In this document: piece after piece, positions 1-5,571 of the stretch
How the letters are laid out: every line of letters begins with the position of its first letter
Numbering within the stretch: position 1 is the first letter of the stretch
Notes under the pieces: model-generated
The model's database searches: none
The model's input: only the letters and a program-made list of their open reading frames with translations
What the model was told of the DNA's origin: nothing
Source of the DNA: Verrucomicrobiota bacterium
GTDB taxonomy: Bacteria; Verrucomicrobiota; Verrucomicrobiia; Limisphaerales; AV2
Direction of reading: 5' to 3'
DNA length: 8,054 nt
Assembly: GCA_003219345.1 (NCBI GenBank)
Contig: QHOP01000411.1
Span: 1 to 8,054, forward strand
Program-made: the position numbers and the translations under genes

Positions 1-369
1 CACGTGGTCCTGCTCTACTTCTACCCGAAAGACGACACGCCTGGTTGCACCAAGGAAGCGTGCGGTTTGCGCGACCGCATGACCGACCTCGAGAAGGACC
101 AGGTGCAGGTCCTCGGCGTCAGCTTCGATGACGGCGAAAGCCACAAAAAGTTCATCGCCAAACACAATCTCAACTTCCCGTTGCTGGTGGACACCGACGG
201 CAAGATCGCCGACGAGTATGGCGCCCGGATGCCAAACAAAAGCATGGCTCGCCGCGTCAGTTTCCTGATCGGGCTGGACGGAAAGATTGCTCACGTCACG
301 GACAATCCTTCGGCCGACGTTCATCTGAATGAGATGAAGGACGCCGTCGCCAAACTGGCGAAGAAGTAA
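1..369 (+). CDS. bcp: Thioredoxin-dependent peroxiredoxin, Bcp/PrxQ type (5' end outside window)
   Basis: A cytoplasmic thiol peroxidase of the Bcp/PrxQ family, which reduces hydrogen peroxide and organic hydroperoxides using thioredoxin. The reading frame is open from the first base, and the visible 122 residues begin inside the conserved strand before the active site, so roughly 30-35 N-terminal residues are missing (family length about 150). The motif YPKDDTPGCTKEACGLRD carries the peroxidatic Cys (visible residue 16) and the Bcp resolving Cys five residues later (residue 21). Further family signatures follow: the GVSFDD segment, the FPLLVDTDGKIADEYG segment, and RRVSFLIGLDGKI, whose Arg usually helps hold the catalytic thiolate. 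The stop is TAA at 367-369. A GTG at position 4 is formally a start, but it lies within the conserved core and is not the real start. Family assignment is secure; the substrate range is not visible. Confidence 0.95.
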   Translation, partial: HVVLLYFYPKDDTPGCTKEACGLRDRMTDLEKDQVQVLGVSFDDGESHKKFIAKHNLNFPLLVDTDGKIADEYGARMPNKSMARRVSFLIGLDGKIAHVTDNPSADVHLNEMKDAVAKLAKK

Positions 370-395
370 CAGACTGCCTTTCGCGTGGCGGGATT

Positions 396-435
396 GAGGA
401 TTGGCAATCTGCCGTATCGCAGAACAGTGTTCTGC
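396..435. repeat. Pair of 17-bp palindromes, first pair
   Basis: Two 17-bp palindromes, at 396-412 and 419-435, are separated by the six bases CGTATC, giving a 23-base pitch. The second is perfect: 8-bp arms (GCAGAACA and TGTTCTGC) around one central G. The first has six Watson-Crick pairs, one G-T pair and one mismatch around its centre, with the core GATTG-G-CAATC. They look like decayed copies of a GCAGATTG/CAATCTGC unit. I recall similar CTGC/GCAG palindromes scattered in verrucomicrobial genomes, but that is memory and not checked. Pairing was counted by eye. Confidence 0.75.
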
Positions 436-480
436 GGGCCGTCGGCAAGGCGGAGCATGCGGGAACTTTTTGGATACTCT

Positions 481-520
481 GCCGGTTGATAATCGGCGAC
501 CCAGCAGATTACCGATCTTC
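481..520. repeat. Pair of 17-bp palindromes, second pair
   Basis: A second pair has the same geometry: 481-497 and 504-520 with six bases between (GACCCA). The first runs GCCG to CGGC with an inner TT/AA match, has two G-T pairs, and is otherwise fully paired. The second starts GCAGATT and pairs imperfectly with CGATCTTC (two mismatches). The first pair lies 85 bases upstream (396 to 481) with identical spacing, so the whole 396-520 block probably is one composite repeat element. Confidence 0.6.
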
Positions 521-651
521 GCTACGCTGCTGTTGGACGCATCTTGCCTGCCGCGCCGGCTCCGGGTCGCCAGCAGGATGTGAAATGTTCGAGCTGGATG
601 GAAGTGTTCTTCGCCGCTGAAAATTTCATTGAGGGCGCCTGCCGAAACGGC

Positions 652-677
652 ATACTCCGCCAAAACCACCGGAGTAT
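652..677 (+). promoter_or_regulatory. Hairpin covering the ribosome-binding region of the 678 gene
   Basis: ATACTCCG (652-659) and CGGAGTAT (670-677) form a perfect 8-bp inverted repeat with a 10-base loop. The 3' arm contains GGAG (671-674), the only Shine-Dalgarno-like sequence, and ends directly against the ATG at 678. In RNA the hairpin would hide the ribosome-binding site. This may give translational control, or it may be coincidence; the GGAG-to-ATG gap of three bases is also short. Confidence 0.45.
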
Positions 678-1373
678 ATGAGCGATCAAAGCACGCCTTC
701 CCCGCAGCCAACCAAGCGACGCGGCTGTTTTTTCTACGGTTGCATCTCGGTGCTGGTCATCGTGGTTTTGGTGGGCATCGCCGGCTTTTTCGCCGTTCGC
801 TACGGCCTTAATAAATTCGCCGCCTTCGTCGAGCAATACACGGAGTCGAGTCCCATGGCATTGCCGACCGTCCAAATGCCGGCGGCCGAATACGCGGAGC
901 TGAACAAACGGGTGACCGCTTTCAACGACGCGTTAGCGACCCGGAAGGCAGCGCCGCCGCTCGTTTTGACCGGTGACGAAATCAACGCGCTGATGGCCAA
1001 CAATCCTGCCTGGCAGGAGTTGAAAGGGAAACTGTACGTGATGATCGAGGGAGACCAGATCAAAGGACAAGTGAGCATGCCGATGGACGACGGTCTGGCG
1101 CAACTGCCCGGATTGTCCAAGCTCAAAGGAAGATTTCTCAACGGATCAGCAGCTTTGAAAATCTCGCTTCAAGACGGCACTCTCTTCGTCACGATGCAGT
1201 CGCTCCAGGTGAAAGGCCAAAGCCCGCCCGAAAACATCATGGCGCAACTTCGGGCGCGGAACCTCGCCCAGAACGTCTATAACGACCCCAAAAACGCGGA
1301 AACGATCCGCAAGTTGGAGAGCATTGAGGTCAAAGACGGAAAGATAACCATCAAATCCAGCGCGAAGGAGTGA
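678..1373 (+). CDS. Conserved hypothetical single-span membrane-anchored protein
   Basis: A 231-residue protein of unknown function. The first 16 residues are polar and basic (TKRRG). They are followed by one strong hydrophobic segment at about 17-40 (CFFYGCISVLVIVVLVGIAGFF) and then a hydrophilic domain of about 190 residues. By the positive-inside rule the N-terminus is cytoplasmic and the C-terminal domain is outside the membrane. This domain starts with a helical part (about 70-95), has the phrase LVLTGDEINALM at about 95-106, and continues with alternating hydrophobic segments that suggest a beta-rich fold. There is no lipobox, no cysteine after the membrane segment, and no catalytic motif that I can name. 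The start is the ATG right after the hairpin at 652-677. It reads in the same direction as the thioredoxin-fold gene 38 bases downstream, so the two may share a transcript. I see nothing that assigns a function. Confidence 0.8.
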   Translation: MSDQSTPSPQPTKRRGCFFYGCISVLVIVVLVGIAGFFAVRYGLNKFAAFVEQYTESSPMALPTVQMPAAEYAELNKRVTAFNDALATRKAAPPLVLTGDEINALMANNPAWQELKGKLYVMIEGDQIKGQVSMPMDDGLAQLPGLSKLKGRFLNGSAALKISLQDGTLFVTMQSLQVKGQSPPENIMAQLRARNLAQNVYNDPKNAETIRKLESIEVKDGKITIKSSAKE

Positions 1374-1394
1374 TTGGCGCTTTTCGGGCAGTGT

Positions 1395-1401
1395 GAGAAG
1401 G
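1395..1401 (+). promoter_or_regulatory. Shine-Dalgarno sequence that decides the start of the next gene
   Basis: GAGAAGG lies ten bases before the ATG at 1412 but only one base before the ATG at 1403. The first spacing is usable and the second is not, so 1412 is the preferred start. Confidence 0.6.
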
Positions 1402-1411
1402 TATGGTCCTC

Positions 1412-2017
1412 ATGAACGGCAAGCGCAATCGTGGCCTGGGCGTGGGCTTGCGAATTTTTCTCGTCGCGTTGAGTTGTCACGCGAGTTTGCCGGCCCGGGC
1501 CGAGGAAAAACCGATCGGAACCAAACCGCCGGAATGGCAGGTCGAGCATTGGTTGAACTCGGAACCCGTCAGCCTTCAGGATTTGCGCGGCAAGGTCGTG
1601 TTGGTTCGTTGGTGGACCGCTCCCGGTTGTCCGTATTGCAAAGCCACCGCCCCGGCATTGAACGAGTTTTATCGCGAGTATCGCAAGCGCGGGCTGGAAG
1701 TCATCGGCTTCTACCATCACAAATCGGACGAGCCGCTGCGCGTCGAGGAGGTGAAGAAATACGCCCGGCAATTCGGCTTCAAGTTCCCTGTCGCCATTGA
1801 TCCCGAATGGCGAACACTCAAGCGCTGGTGGCTCGACACGGGCGACCGCGACTTCACGAGCGTCAGCTTCCTCCTCGACCGCAAAGGGGTTATCCGCTTC
1901 GTGCATCCCGGCGGACAATACGTCAAAGGGGAGAAGGCCTACGCCGAGTTGAAGGCGAAGATTGAGGAGTTGCTGGCCGGGAAATCGGCGCCGCCCAGGC
2001 GTCCCGGTTTGCCGTGA
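1412..2017 (+). CDS. Exported thioredoxin-fold protein, TlpA/redoxin-like
   Basis: A 201-residue protein with an N-terminal Sec signal peptide: basic MNGKRNRG, then a hydrophobic stretch, then an ARA cleavage site near residue 30 followed by EE. The mature part is a TlpA/AhpC-TSA-type thioredoxin fold: the strand GKVVLVRWW, the active site APGCPYC (Cys 73 and 76), a helix (KATAPALNEFYREY), the strand GLEVIGFY, and the late strand SVSFLLDRKGVIRFVHPGG. The likely role is thiol-disulfide exchange in the periplasm. Two features are atypical: the Trp usual before the first Cys is Gly, and the conserved cis-proline before the FLLD strand appears to be Ser. The redox activity is therefore uncertain, although both cysteines are kept. 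The ATG at 1403, in the same frame, would add three residues but has no usable ribosome-binding site. It converges on the dGTPase gene with a 23-base gap and no clear terminator. Confidence 0.85.
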   Translation: MNGKRNRGLGVGLRIFLVALSCHASLPARAEEKPIGTKPPEWQVEHWLNSEPVSLQDLRGKVVLVRWWTAPGCPYCKATAPALNEFYREYRKRGLEVIGFYHHKSDEPLRVEEVKKYARQFGFKFPVAIDPEWRTLKRWWLDTGDRDFTSVSFLLDRKGVIRFVHPGGQYVKGEKAYAELKAKIEELLAGKSAPPRRPGLP

Positions 2018-2040
2018 GTCTGCTCGAAGCACAGGGGAAA

Positions 2041-2718
2041 TCACACCCGCAACCCGAACACCCGATTGTGCTCCTGAAGCACGTAACGGTCGGTCATGCC
2101 CGCGATGTAATCGCAAACCGCGCGGTGAAGCCCGATCCTTTTGATTCGTTTCCGCGATTGGGCGCCGACCTCGTGCGGATGCTCGAGGTAGTAATGGAAC
2201 AGTTGTTCCATCATGCGGACGGCGCGCTGATTTGGTTCATGGACGAGCGGATTGTAGTAAAGGTTCTTGTAGAGGTAATCCCGCAGTTCCAGATTCAGCT
2301 CGCGCCGCTTTGAACTGTATTGCGCAAGGGGTTTGGACCGGCGTCGAACATCGTCCACGGAAGCGGCGCCGGAATCCAGAACGCGCTTTTCGGTGGTCTC
2401 GACCACGTCGCGCACCTGGCCGTCGATGAGGCAGCGAATGATGAAGTAGCGGCGGCACTCTTCGGCCAATTCGCCACATTGCTTTGTCACCGTGCGCGCG
2501 GCCTGGTTCCAGAGGCGCACCTTGCGGCTCAATTCCTTCTCGGTGAGGAGGCCGGAGTCGAGTCCGTCGTCAAGGTCGTGACTGTAGTAAGTGATTTCAT
2601 CGGCAAGGTTCGCGACCTGCGCTTCGAGCGAAGCGGATTTGGCCTGAAACCCTTTGCGCTTTCCTGGCTGATCGTAGCTGGTAAAATGCTTGGCCATGGC
2701 GATTGTGCTCAAACCCAC
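2041..2718 (-). CDS. C-terminal fragment of the dGTPase gene
   Basis: An open frame of 225 codons; genuine homology begins near codon 7 (AMAKHFTSYD). It carries the GFQAKSASLEAQVANLADEITYYSHDLDDGL signature in which Asp 40 (ADEI) is the expected fourth HD metal ligand, then the helical C-terminal region. A GTG at 2718 could start translation inside the upstream fragment, but codons 1-6 come from the wrong frame of the N-terminal half. Independent function is unlikely. The stop is TGA at 2041-2043. Confidence 0.7.
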   Translation of the reverse strand: MGLSTIAMAKHFTSYDQPGKRKGFQAKSASLEAQVANLADEITYYSHDLDDGLDSGLLTEKELSRKVRLWNQAARTVTKQCGELAEECRRYFIIRCLIDGQVRDVVETTEKRVLDSGAASVDDVRRRSKPLAQYSSKRRELNLELRDYLYKNLYYNPLVHEPNQRAVRMMEQLFHYYLEHPHEVGAQSRKRIKRIGLHRAVCDYIAGMTDRYVLQEHNRVFGLRV

Positions 2719-3109
2719 CGCGGTCTTTCATCAACTTGTCCAAAACCATTTCCCCTTTGTGCCCGAACGGGGAGTGGCCGAGGTCGTGCGCCAGCGCGAT
2801 GGTCTCCGCCAGGTCTTCGTTCAGTTTCAGCGCGCGGGCGACGTTGCGGGCGATGGCGGCGACTTCCATCGTGTGCGTCAGCCGCGTGCGCAGATGGTCG
2901 CCCGTGCCGTTGAGGAAGACCTGCGTTTTGTATTCGAGCCGGCGAAATGCACGTGAGTGAATGACGCGGTCGCGGTCGCGTTGATAATGTGTGCGCCAGT
3001 CGGGCGGCTCTTCGGGATATTCGCGTCCGCGGGTGTCGGCGCTGAACTGGGCGTACGGCGCGAGGCTTTGGCGTTCCAGCTGCTCCAGTTCTTCGCGCGT
3101 GCGGGGCAT
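2597..3109 (-). CDS. N-terminal fragment of the dGTPase gene
   Basis: An open frame of 170 codons, of which codons 1-137 are genuine dGTPase sequence and the last 33 are out-of-frame readthrough ending at 2597. It contains the family N-terminus (RTREELEQLERQSLAPYA), the RDRDRVIHSRAFRRLEYKTQVF signature, the first HD ligand His 79 (RTRLTHT), and His 108-Asp 109 (ALAHDLGHSPFGHKGE). It ends with the FEHN motif used in catalysis. It lacks the fourth metal ligand and the C-terminal helices, so it is not expected to be active alone. The ATG at 3109 matches the family N-terminus; no clear Shine-Dalgarno precedes it. Confidence 0.75.
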   Translation of the reverse strand: MPRTREELEQLERQSLAPYAQFSADTRGREYPEEPPDWRTHYQRDRDRVIHSRAFRRLEYKTQVFLNGTGDHLRTRLTHTMEVAAIARNVARALKLNEDLAETIALAHDLGHSPFGHKGEMVLDKLMKDRGGFEHNRHGQAFYQLRSARKAQRVSGQIRFARSAGREPCR

Positions 3110-3116
3110 GGTTCAA

Positions 3117-3144
3117 ATTCGGAGCGCGGAATGCGGGACTCGGA
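3117..3144. repeat. Short heptamer array between ispH and dgt
   Basis: Four consecutive 7-base units on the plus strand each end in CGGA or CGGG: ATTCGGA, GCGCGGA, ATGCGGG, ACTCGGA. The array fills most of the 50-base spacer between ispH and the dGTPase start. Its unit resembles the GGAACGC heptamer seen inside argD at 7025-7064. The period is clear but the array is short, so confidence is moderate. Confidence 0.5.
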
Positions 3145-3159
3145 ATGGTCCGGATCGTG

Positions 3160-4389
3160 TCAATTCGCCAGCAACTCCTGCACGGAAACACCCTTCAACT
3201 CGAACAACCGCCGGATCGCGTCCTCGATCAAATTGTTCGGGCACGACGCGCCGGCGGTGATGCCCACGGTGATTTTTCCGTCCGGCAGCCAGTCGCGCGT
3301 TTCGACTTCCTGCTGCTTGTGCAGATTGTAGTGGACGATGAGTTTGTCCGAAGCCATCTTCGCCGCGTTTTTGATGAAGTAGGTCGGCAATACCTTCTCG
3401 CCCATCTCCGCGAGATGCGATGTGTTGGACGAATTGTAGCCGCCCACGACGATGAGCAGGTTCATCGGTTCCTTGAGCATTTTTTCCAGGGCGTCCTGAC
3501 GGTCTTGCGTCGCGCCGCAAATCGTGTCGAAGAAACGGAAATGGCTCGGTAAATTCCCGCTGCCGTGTTTCTTTTCCATCGCGGCTTTGATGCGGCGTTG
3601 GACTTCCTCGGTCTCGCCGCGCAGCATGGTCGTCTGGTTGGCGACGCCGACCGCCTGCAAATGAATATCCGGGTCAAAGCCAGGAGAGTAGGCGCCTTTG
3701 AATATTTCCAGGAACTCCTGCTTGTTGCCGCCGTTCAGAATGTAGTCGCACACGTAATCCGTCTCGGCGAGGTCAAACACGACAAGGTAATGGCCGGCGC
3801 CGTAAGCGGTCGCTTGCGAAGTGGTCGCCTTGGTCTCTTCGTGCTTGGCCTTGCCGTGAATGATGCTCGTGACCGATTCCTTCGAGTATTGCCGCACGCG
3901 TTTCCAAACACTCATCACGTCGCCGCATGTTGTATCGACCATCATACAGCCCGTTTCTTCCAGCTTTTTGCGAGTGCCGACCTCCGTGCCGAAAGCGGGA
4001 ATAATGACGACATCGTCGGCGCTCAAGCGGCTGATTTCTTCGTCGGTCGGCTTTGGTGAAACGGTTCGGATGCCCATGTTGCGGATTTGGTCGTTCACTT
4101 TGGGGTTGTGAATGATTTCGCCGAGCAGATAGATCGGTTTCGGGGGCGGAAAAACTTTCCGGGCGGCGTAGGCCAGATCAATCGCGCGTTCGACGCCGTA
4201 GCAAAAGCCGAATTCCTTCGCCAGCTTGATGGTCAGCCGTCCGTCAGCGGAGAGAATCCCACCGTGCGCGCGGATGCGGTCCACCAGTTCGCTGCGGTAA
4301 TGAGCGACGACCTGCGCCTGCACGGCTTCCATCACGTCGGGCCGTCGCAGGTTCACTTTCTGAGGCGCGCTGGGCGCTTGCGTTGACAT
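3160..4389 (-). CDS. ispH: 4-hydroxy-3-methylbut-2-enyl diphosphate reductase (IspH/LytB), long form
   Basis: The last enzyme of the MEP (non-mevalonate) isoprenoid pathway, an iron-sulfur protein reducing HMBPP to isopentenyl and dimethylallyl diphosphate in the cytoplasm. At 409 residues it is the long form known from cyanobacteria and plastids rather than the 316-residue E. coli form, with about 50 extra N-terminal residues. The three cluster cysteines are seen at Cys 63 (EFGFCYGVERA), Cys 155 (DTTCGDVM) and Cys 291 (DTICGATQDRQ). The HGKAKHEET segment (about 178-187) is where the substrate-binding His and catalytic Glu are expected. The SNTSHL (321-326) and GASCPNN (380-386) segments line the diphosphate pocket. 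Cys 383 in the latter replaces the usual Ala or Thr. The ATG at 4389 is followed by a plausible N-terminus; Met 20 is an alternative. It is transcribed toward dgt and away from the pseudopilin gene. Confidence 0.95.
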   Translation of the reverse strand: MSTQAPSAPQKVNLRRPDVMEAVQAQVVAHYRSELVDRIRAHGGILSADGRLTIKLAKEFGFCYGVERAIDLAYAARKVFPPPKPIYLLGEIIHNPKVNDQIRNMGIRTVSPKPTDEEISRLSADDVVIIPAFGTEVGTRKKLEETGCMMVDTTCGDVMSVWKRVRQYSKESVTSIIHGKAKHEETKATTSQATAYGAGHYLVVFDLAETDYVCDYILNGGNKQEFLEIFKGAYSPGFDPDIHLQAVGVANQTTMLRGETEEVQRRIKAAMEKKHGSGNLPSHFRFFDTICGATQDRQDALEKMLKEPMNLLIVVGGYNSSNTSHLAEMGEKVLPTYFIKNAAKMASDKLIVHYNLHKQQEVETRDWLPDGKITVGITAGASCPNNLIEDAIRRLFELKGVSVQELLAN

Positions 4390-4692
4390 AACCGGGACAG
4401 CTTAACAGTGCGCGGCGGCGCGTCTAGCCCGGATATTTCCTTACGTCGGCGGCTACGAGTGCTGTGAAACATGCGGGCTTAGCTCCCTTTTTGCCGGAAG
4501 CATTCAGATTGTCTTCCTCCCGTTCGTCGATCGGGCGCTGGGCGATAGCGCGCATCTGCCGCTGTCGTGGCGGGCCTCCGGCCTGCCGTCGAGCCGGGCA
4601 TGTTGCCTGGCGGACAAAATGGTCCGATTCAATTCCACTTTTCACGGAGAGACGCCTGATGATAAAGTCTGATCGAGGTCGGGCGGAAAGCA
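4390..4692. other. 303-base divergent intergenic region between ispH and the pseudopilin gene
   Basis: It must hold the promoters for both divergent genes, but I cannot point to -35/-10 boxes with confidence. Two inverted repeats are visible. One is a GC-rich 8-bp stem with a 3-base loop at 4569-4587 (GGCGGGCC, then GGCCTGCC, with one G-T pair). The other is CGGAC at 4611-4615 facing GTCCG at 4622-4626, which has an operator-like size but no known match. The open frames across it encode nothing recognisable. Confidence 0.6.
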
Positions 4693-5547
4693 ATGAGCCA
4701 GTCATTACAGCGATACAGCGGAGTGGTCGGCGCGCGGCCCGATCCGCGTCTGGCGTTTACGCTGGTCGAGTTGCTGGTCGTCATCGCCATTATTGCGATC
4801 CTGGCAGCGCTGTTGTTAGCGGCTCTGTCCAAATCCAAAGCCCAGGCGCAACGTGTCCAGTGCATCAACAACCAGCGGCAACTGGCGCTGACGTGGCACA
4901 TTTACGCCGGCGATTTCAACGACACGCTGGTGCCCAACGGCGGCAAACGTCCGGGTGACGCCGGGAAAGACACCATTTGGGTCCTCGGCTGGTTTCACGA
5001 CTTCATCCCTGGCTTCACGAACCGGGCATATCTGCTGGATCCGAAATACGCCGCCTTCGCTCCCTATCTGAAGACGCCGGCGGCTTACAAATGCCCTTCG
5101 GACCTGGTGACCTATTTGCAGAGCAAAGGGAGGCCTGTGCCTCAAATACGGAGTTACTCGATGAACGTTTACCTCGGGCCGGTTGAATCCTTTTTCGCTT
5201 ACATTTCATCGCGCTACCAGGTCGCCAGAAAGAGCGCCGACATTCCCGCCCCGGCGAGCATGTTTCTCTTTCAGGATGTGAACCCGCAGAATATTTGCAC
5301 GCCGGCTTTTATTGTCAGTATGCCGGGAACTCGTTCGGATGGGTTCTTCCACTATCCGGCCACGCATCACCATCGCTCCGGCGTGATCGCGTTTGCCGAC
5401 GGCCATGTGGAAACTCATCACTGGCGCGATCGCCGCACGTTTGTGACCGCGCCTCTGGGACAAAAGGTCGGGCACGAGATTCCTTCGCCGGGGAATGTCG
5501 ATTTGGCCTGGATCCGCGAGCGCACGACGATCCGGAAGGATCCATAG
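4693..5547 (+). CDS. Type II secretion / pilin-like prepilin with H-X9-DG motif
   Basis: A 284-residue protein with a type IV prepilin N-terminus: a 21-residue leader, then FTLVELLVVIAIIAILAALLLAAL (residues 22-45), with the Glu at mature position 5 and a long hydrophobic helix. The residue before the expected prepilin-peptidase cut is Ala 21 rather than the usual Gly. The rest is a globular domain with three cysteines (57, 134 in YKCPSD, 202) and the H-X9-DG motif near the C-terminus (His 226 to Asp 236-Gly 237, inside the segment from HHHRSG to FADGHVE). Such proteins occur in many copies in Planctomycetota and Verrucomicrobiota genomes and are taken to be surface or periplasmic pseudopilins; their individual roles are mostly unknown. 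The ATG at 4693 follows a weak GGCGGAAAG. It stands alone: no secretion ATPase, platform or peptidase gene is nearby. It converges on argF with 24 bases between and no visible terminator. Confidence 0.9.
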   Translation: MSQSLQRYSGVVGARPDPRLAFTLVELLVVIAIIAILAALLLAALSKSKAQAQRVQCINNQRQLALTWHIYAGDFNDTLVPNGGKRPGDAGKDTIWVLGWFHDFIPGFTNRAYLLDPKYAAFAPYLKTPAAYKCPSDLVTYLQSKGRPVPQIRSYSMNVYLGPVESFFAYISSRYQVARKSADIPAPASMFLFQDVNPQNICTPAFIVSMPGTRSDGFFHYPATHHHRSGVIAFADGHVETHHWRDRRTFVTAPLGQKVGHEIPSPGNVDLAWIRERTTIRKDP

Positions 5548-5571
5548 CCTCGGAATGTGGAGGAGGTAAAT

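Larger units (their letters stand above)
370..677. other. 308-base intergenic region with repeat cluster and 5' leader of the next gene
   Basis: No convincing gene lies here; the short open frames on both strands show no recognisable protein. The first half (396-520) holds four short palindromes, annotated separately. The stretch 521-651 has no clear repeat or promoter that I can defend. The last 26 bases form a hairpin just before the next start codon. No strong rho-independent terminator follows the peroxiredoxin gene. Confidence 0.7.
2041..3109 (-). pseudogene. dgt: Deoxyguanosinetriphosphate triphosphohydrolase (dGTPase-like HD protein), broken by internal deletion and frameshift
   Basis: The two halves of one HD-domain dNTP triphosphohydrolase lie in different frames. 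Enzymes of this family cut dGTP or other dNTPs to the nucleoside plus triphosphate. The N-terminal half is good up to GGFEHNR (codon 137, ending at 2699). The family then normally continues with QSLRIV and about 30 residues up to the KH-TSYD segment. Here the next base or so leads straight into AMAKHFTSYDQPG in another frame (from 2697 down). The break therefore combines a loss of about 80-90 bases with a frameshift; the lost length would be 3n+2. The two halves total about 356 residues, against about 380-390 expected. Both halves otherwise look intact and undecayed, so the loss is recent or an assembly error. The HD metal ligands are split between the halves. It lies 50 bases downstream of ispH on the same strand. 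Confidence 0.85.

Noticed and set aside
1412..1480. Lipoprotein signal in the thioredoxin-fold protein (ALSC)
   Set aside because: The residues before the Cys do not fit a lipobox (Ala at -3, Leu at -2), and an ordinary ARA cleavage site follows.
2018..2040. Bidirectional terminator between the convergent genes
   Set aside because: The 23 bases contain no stem of useful length and no T-run; the same is true of 5548-5571.
1277..2116. A 279-codon minus-strand open frame opposite the thioredoxin-fold gene
   Set aside because: It overlaps three real genes on the other strand or frame and shows no protein family features.
2320..2913. Plus-strand open frames of up to 197 codons opposite dgt and similar ones opposite ispH
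   Set aside because: They are antisense to strongly conserved protein sequence and have no recognisable domains.
4569..4587. Rho-independent terminator from the GC-rich stem
   Set aside because: No T-run follows on either strand, and both flanking genes point away from it.
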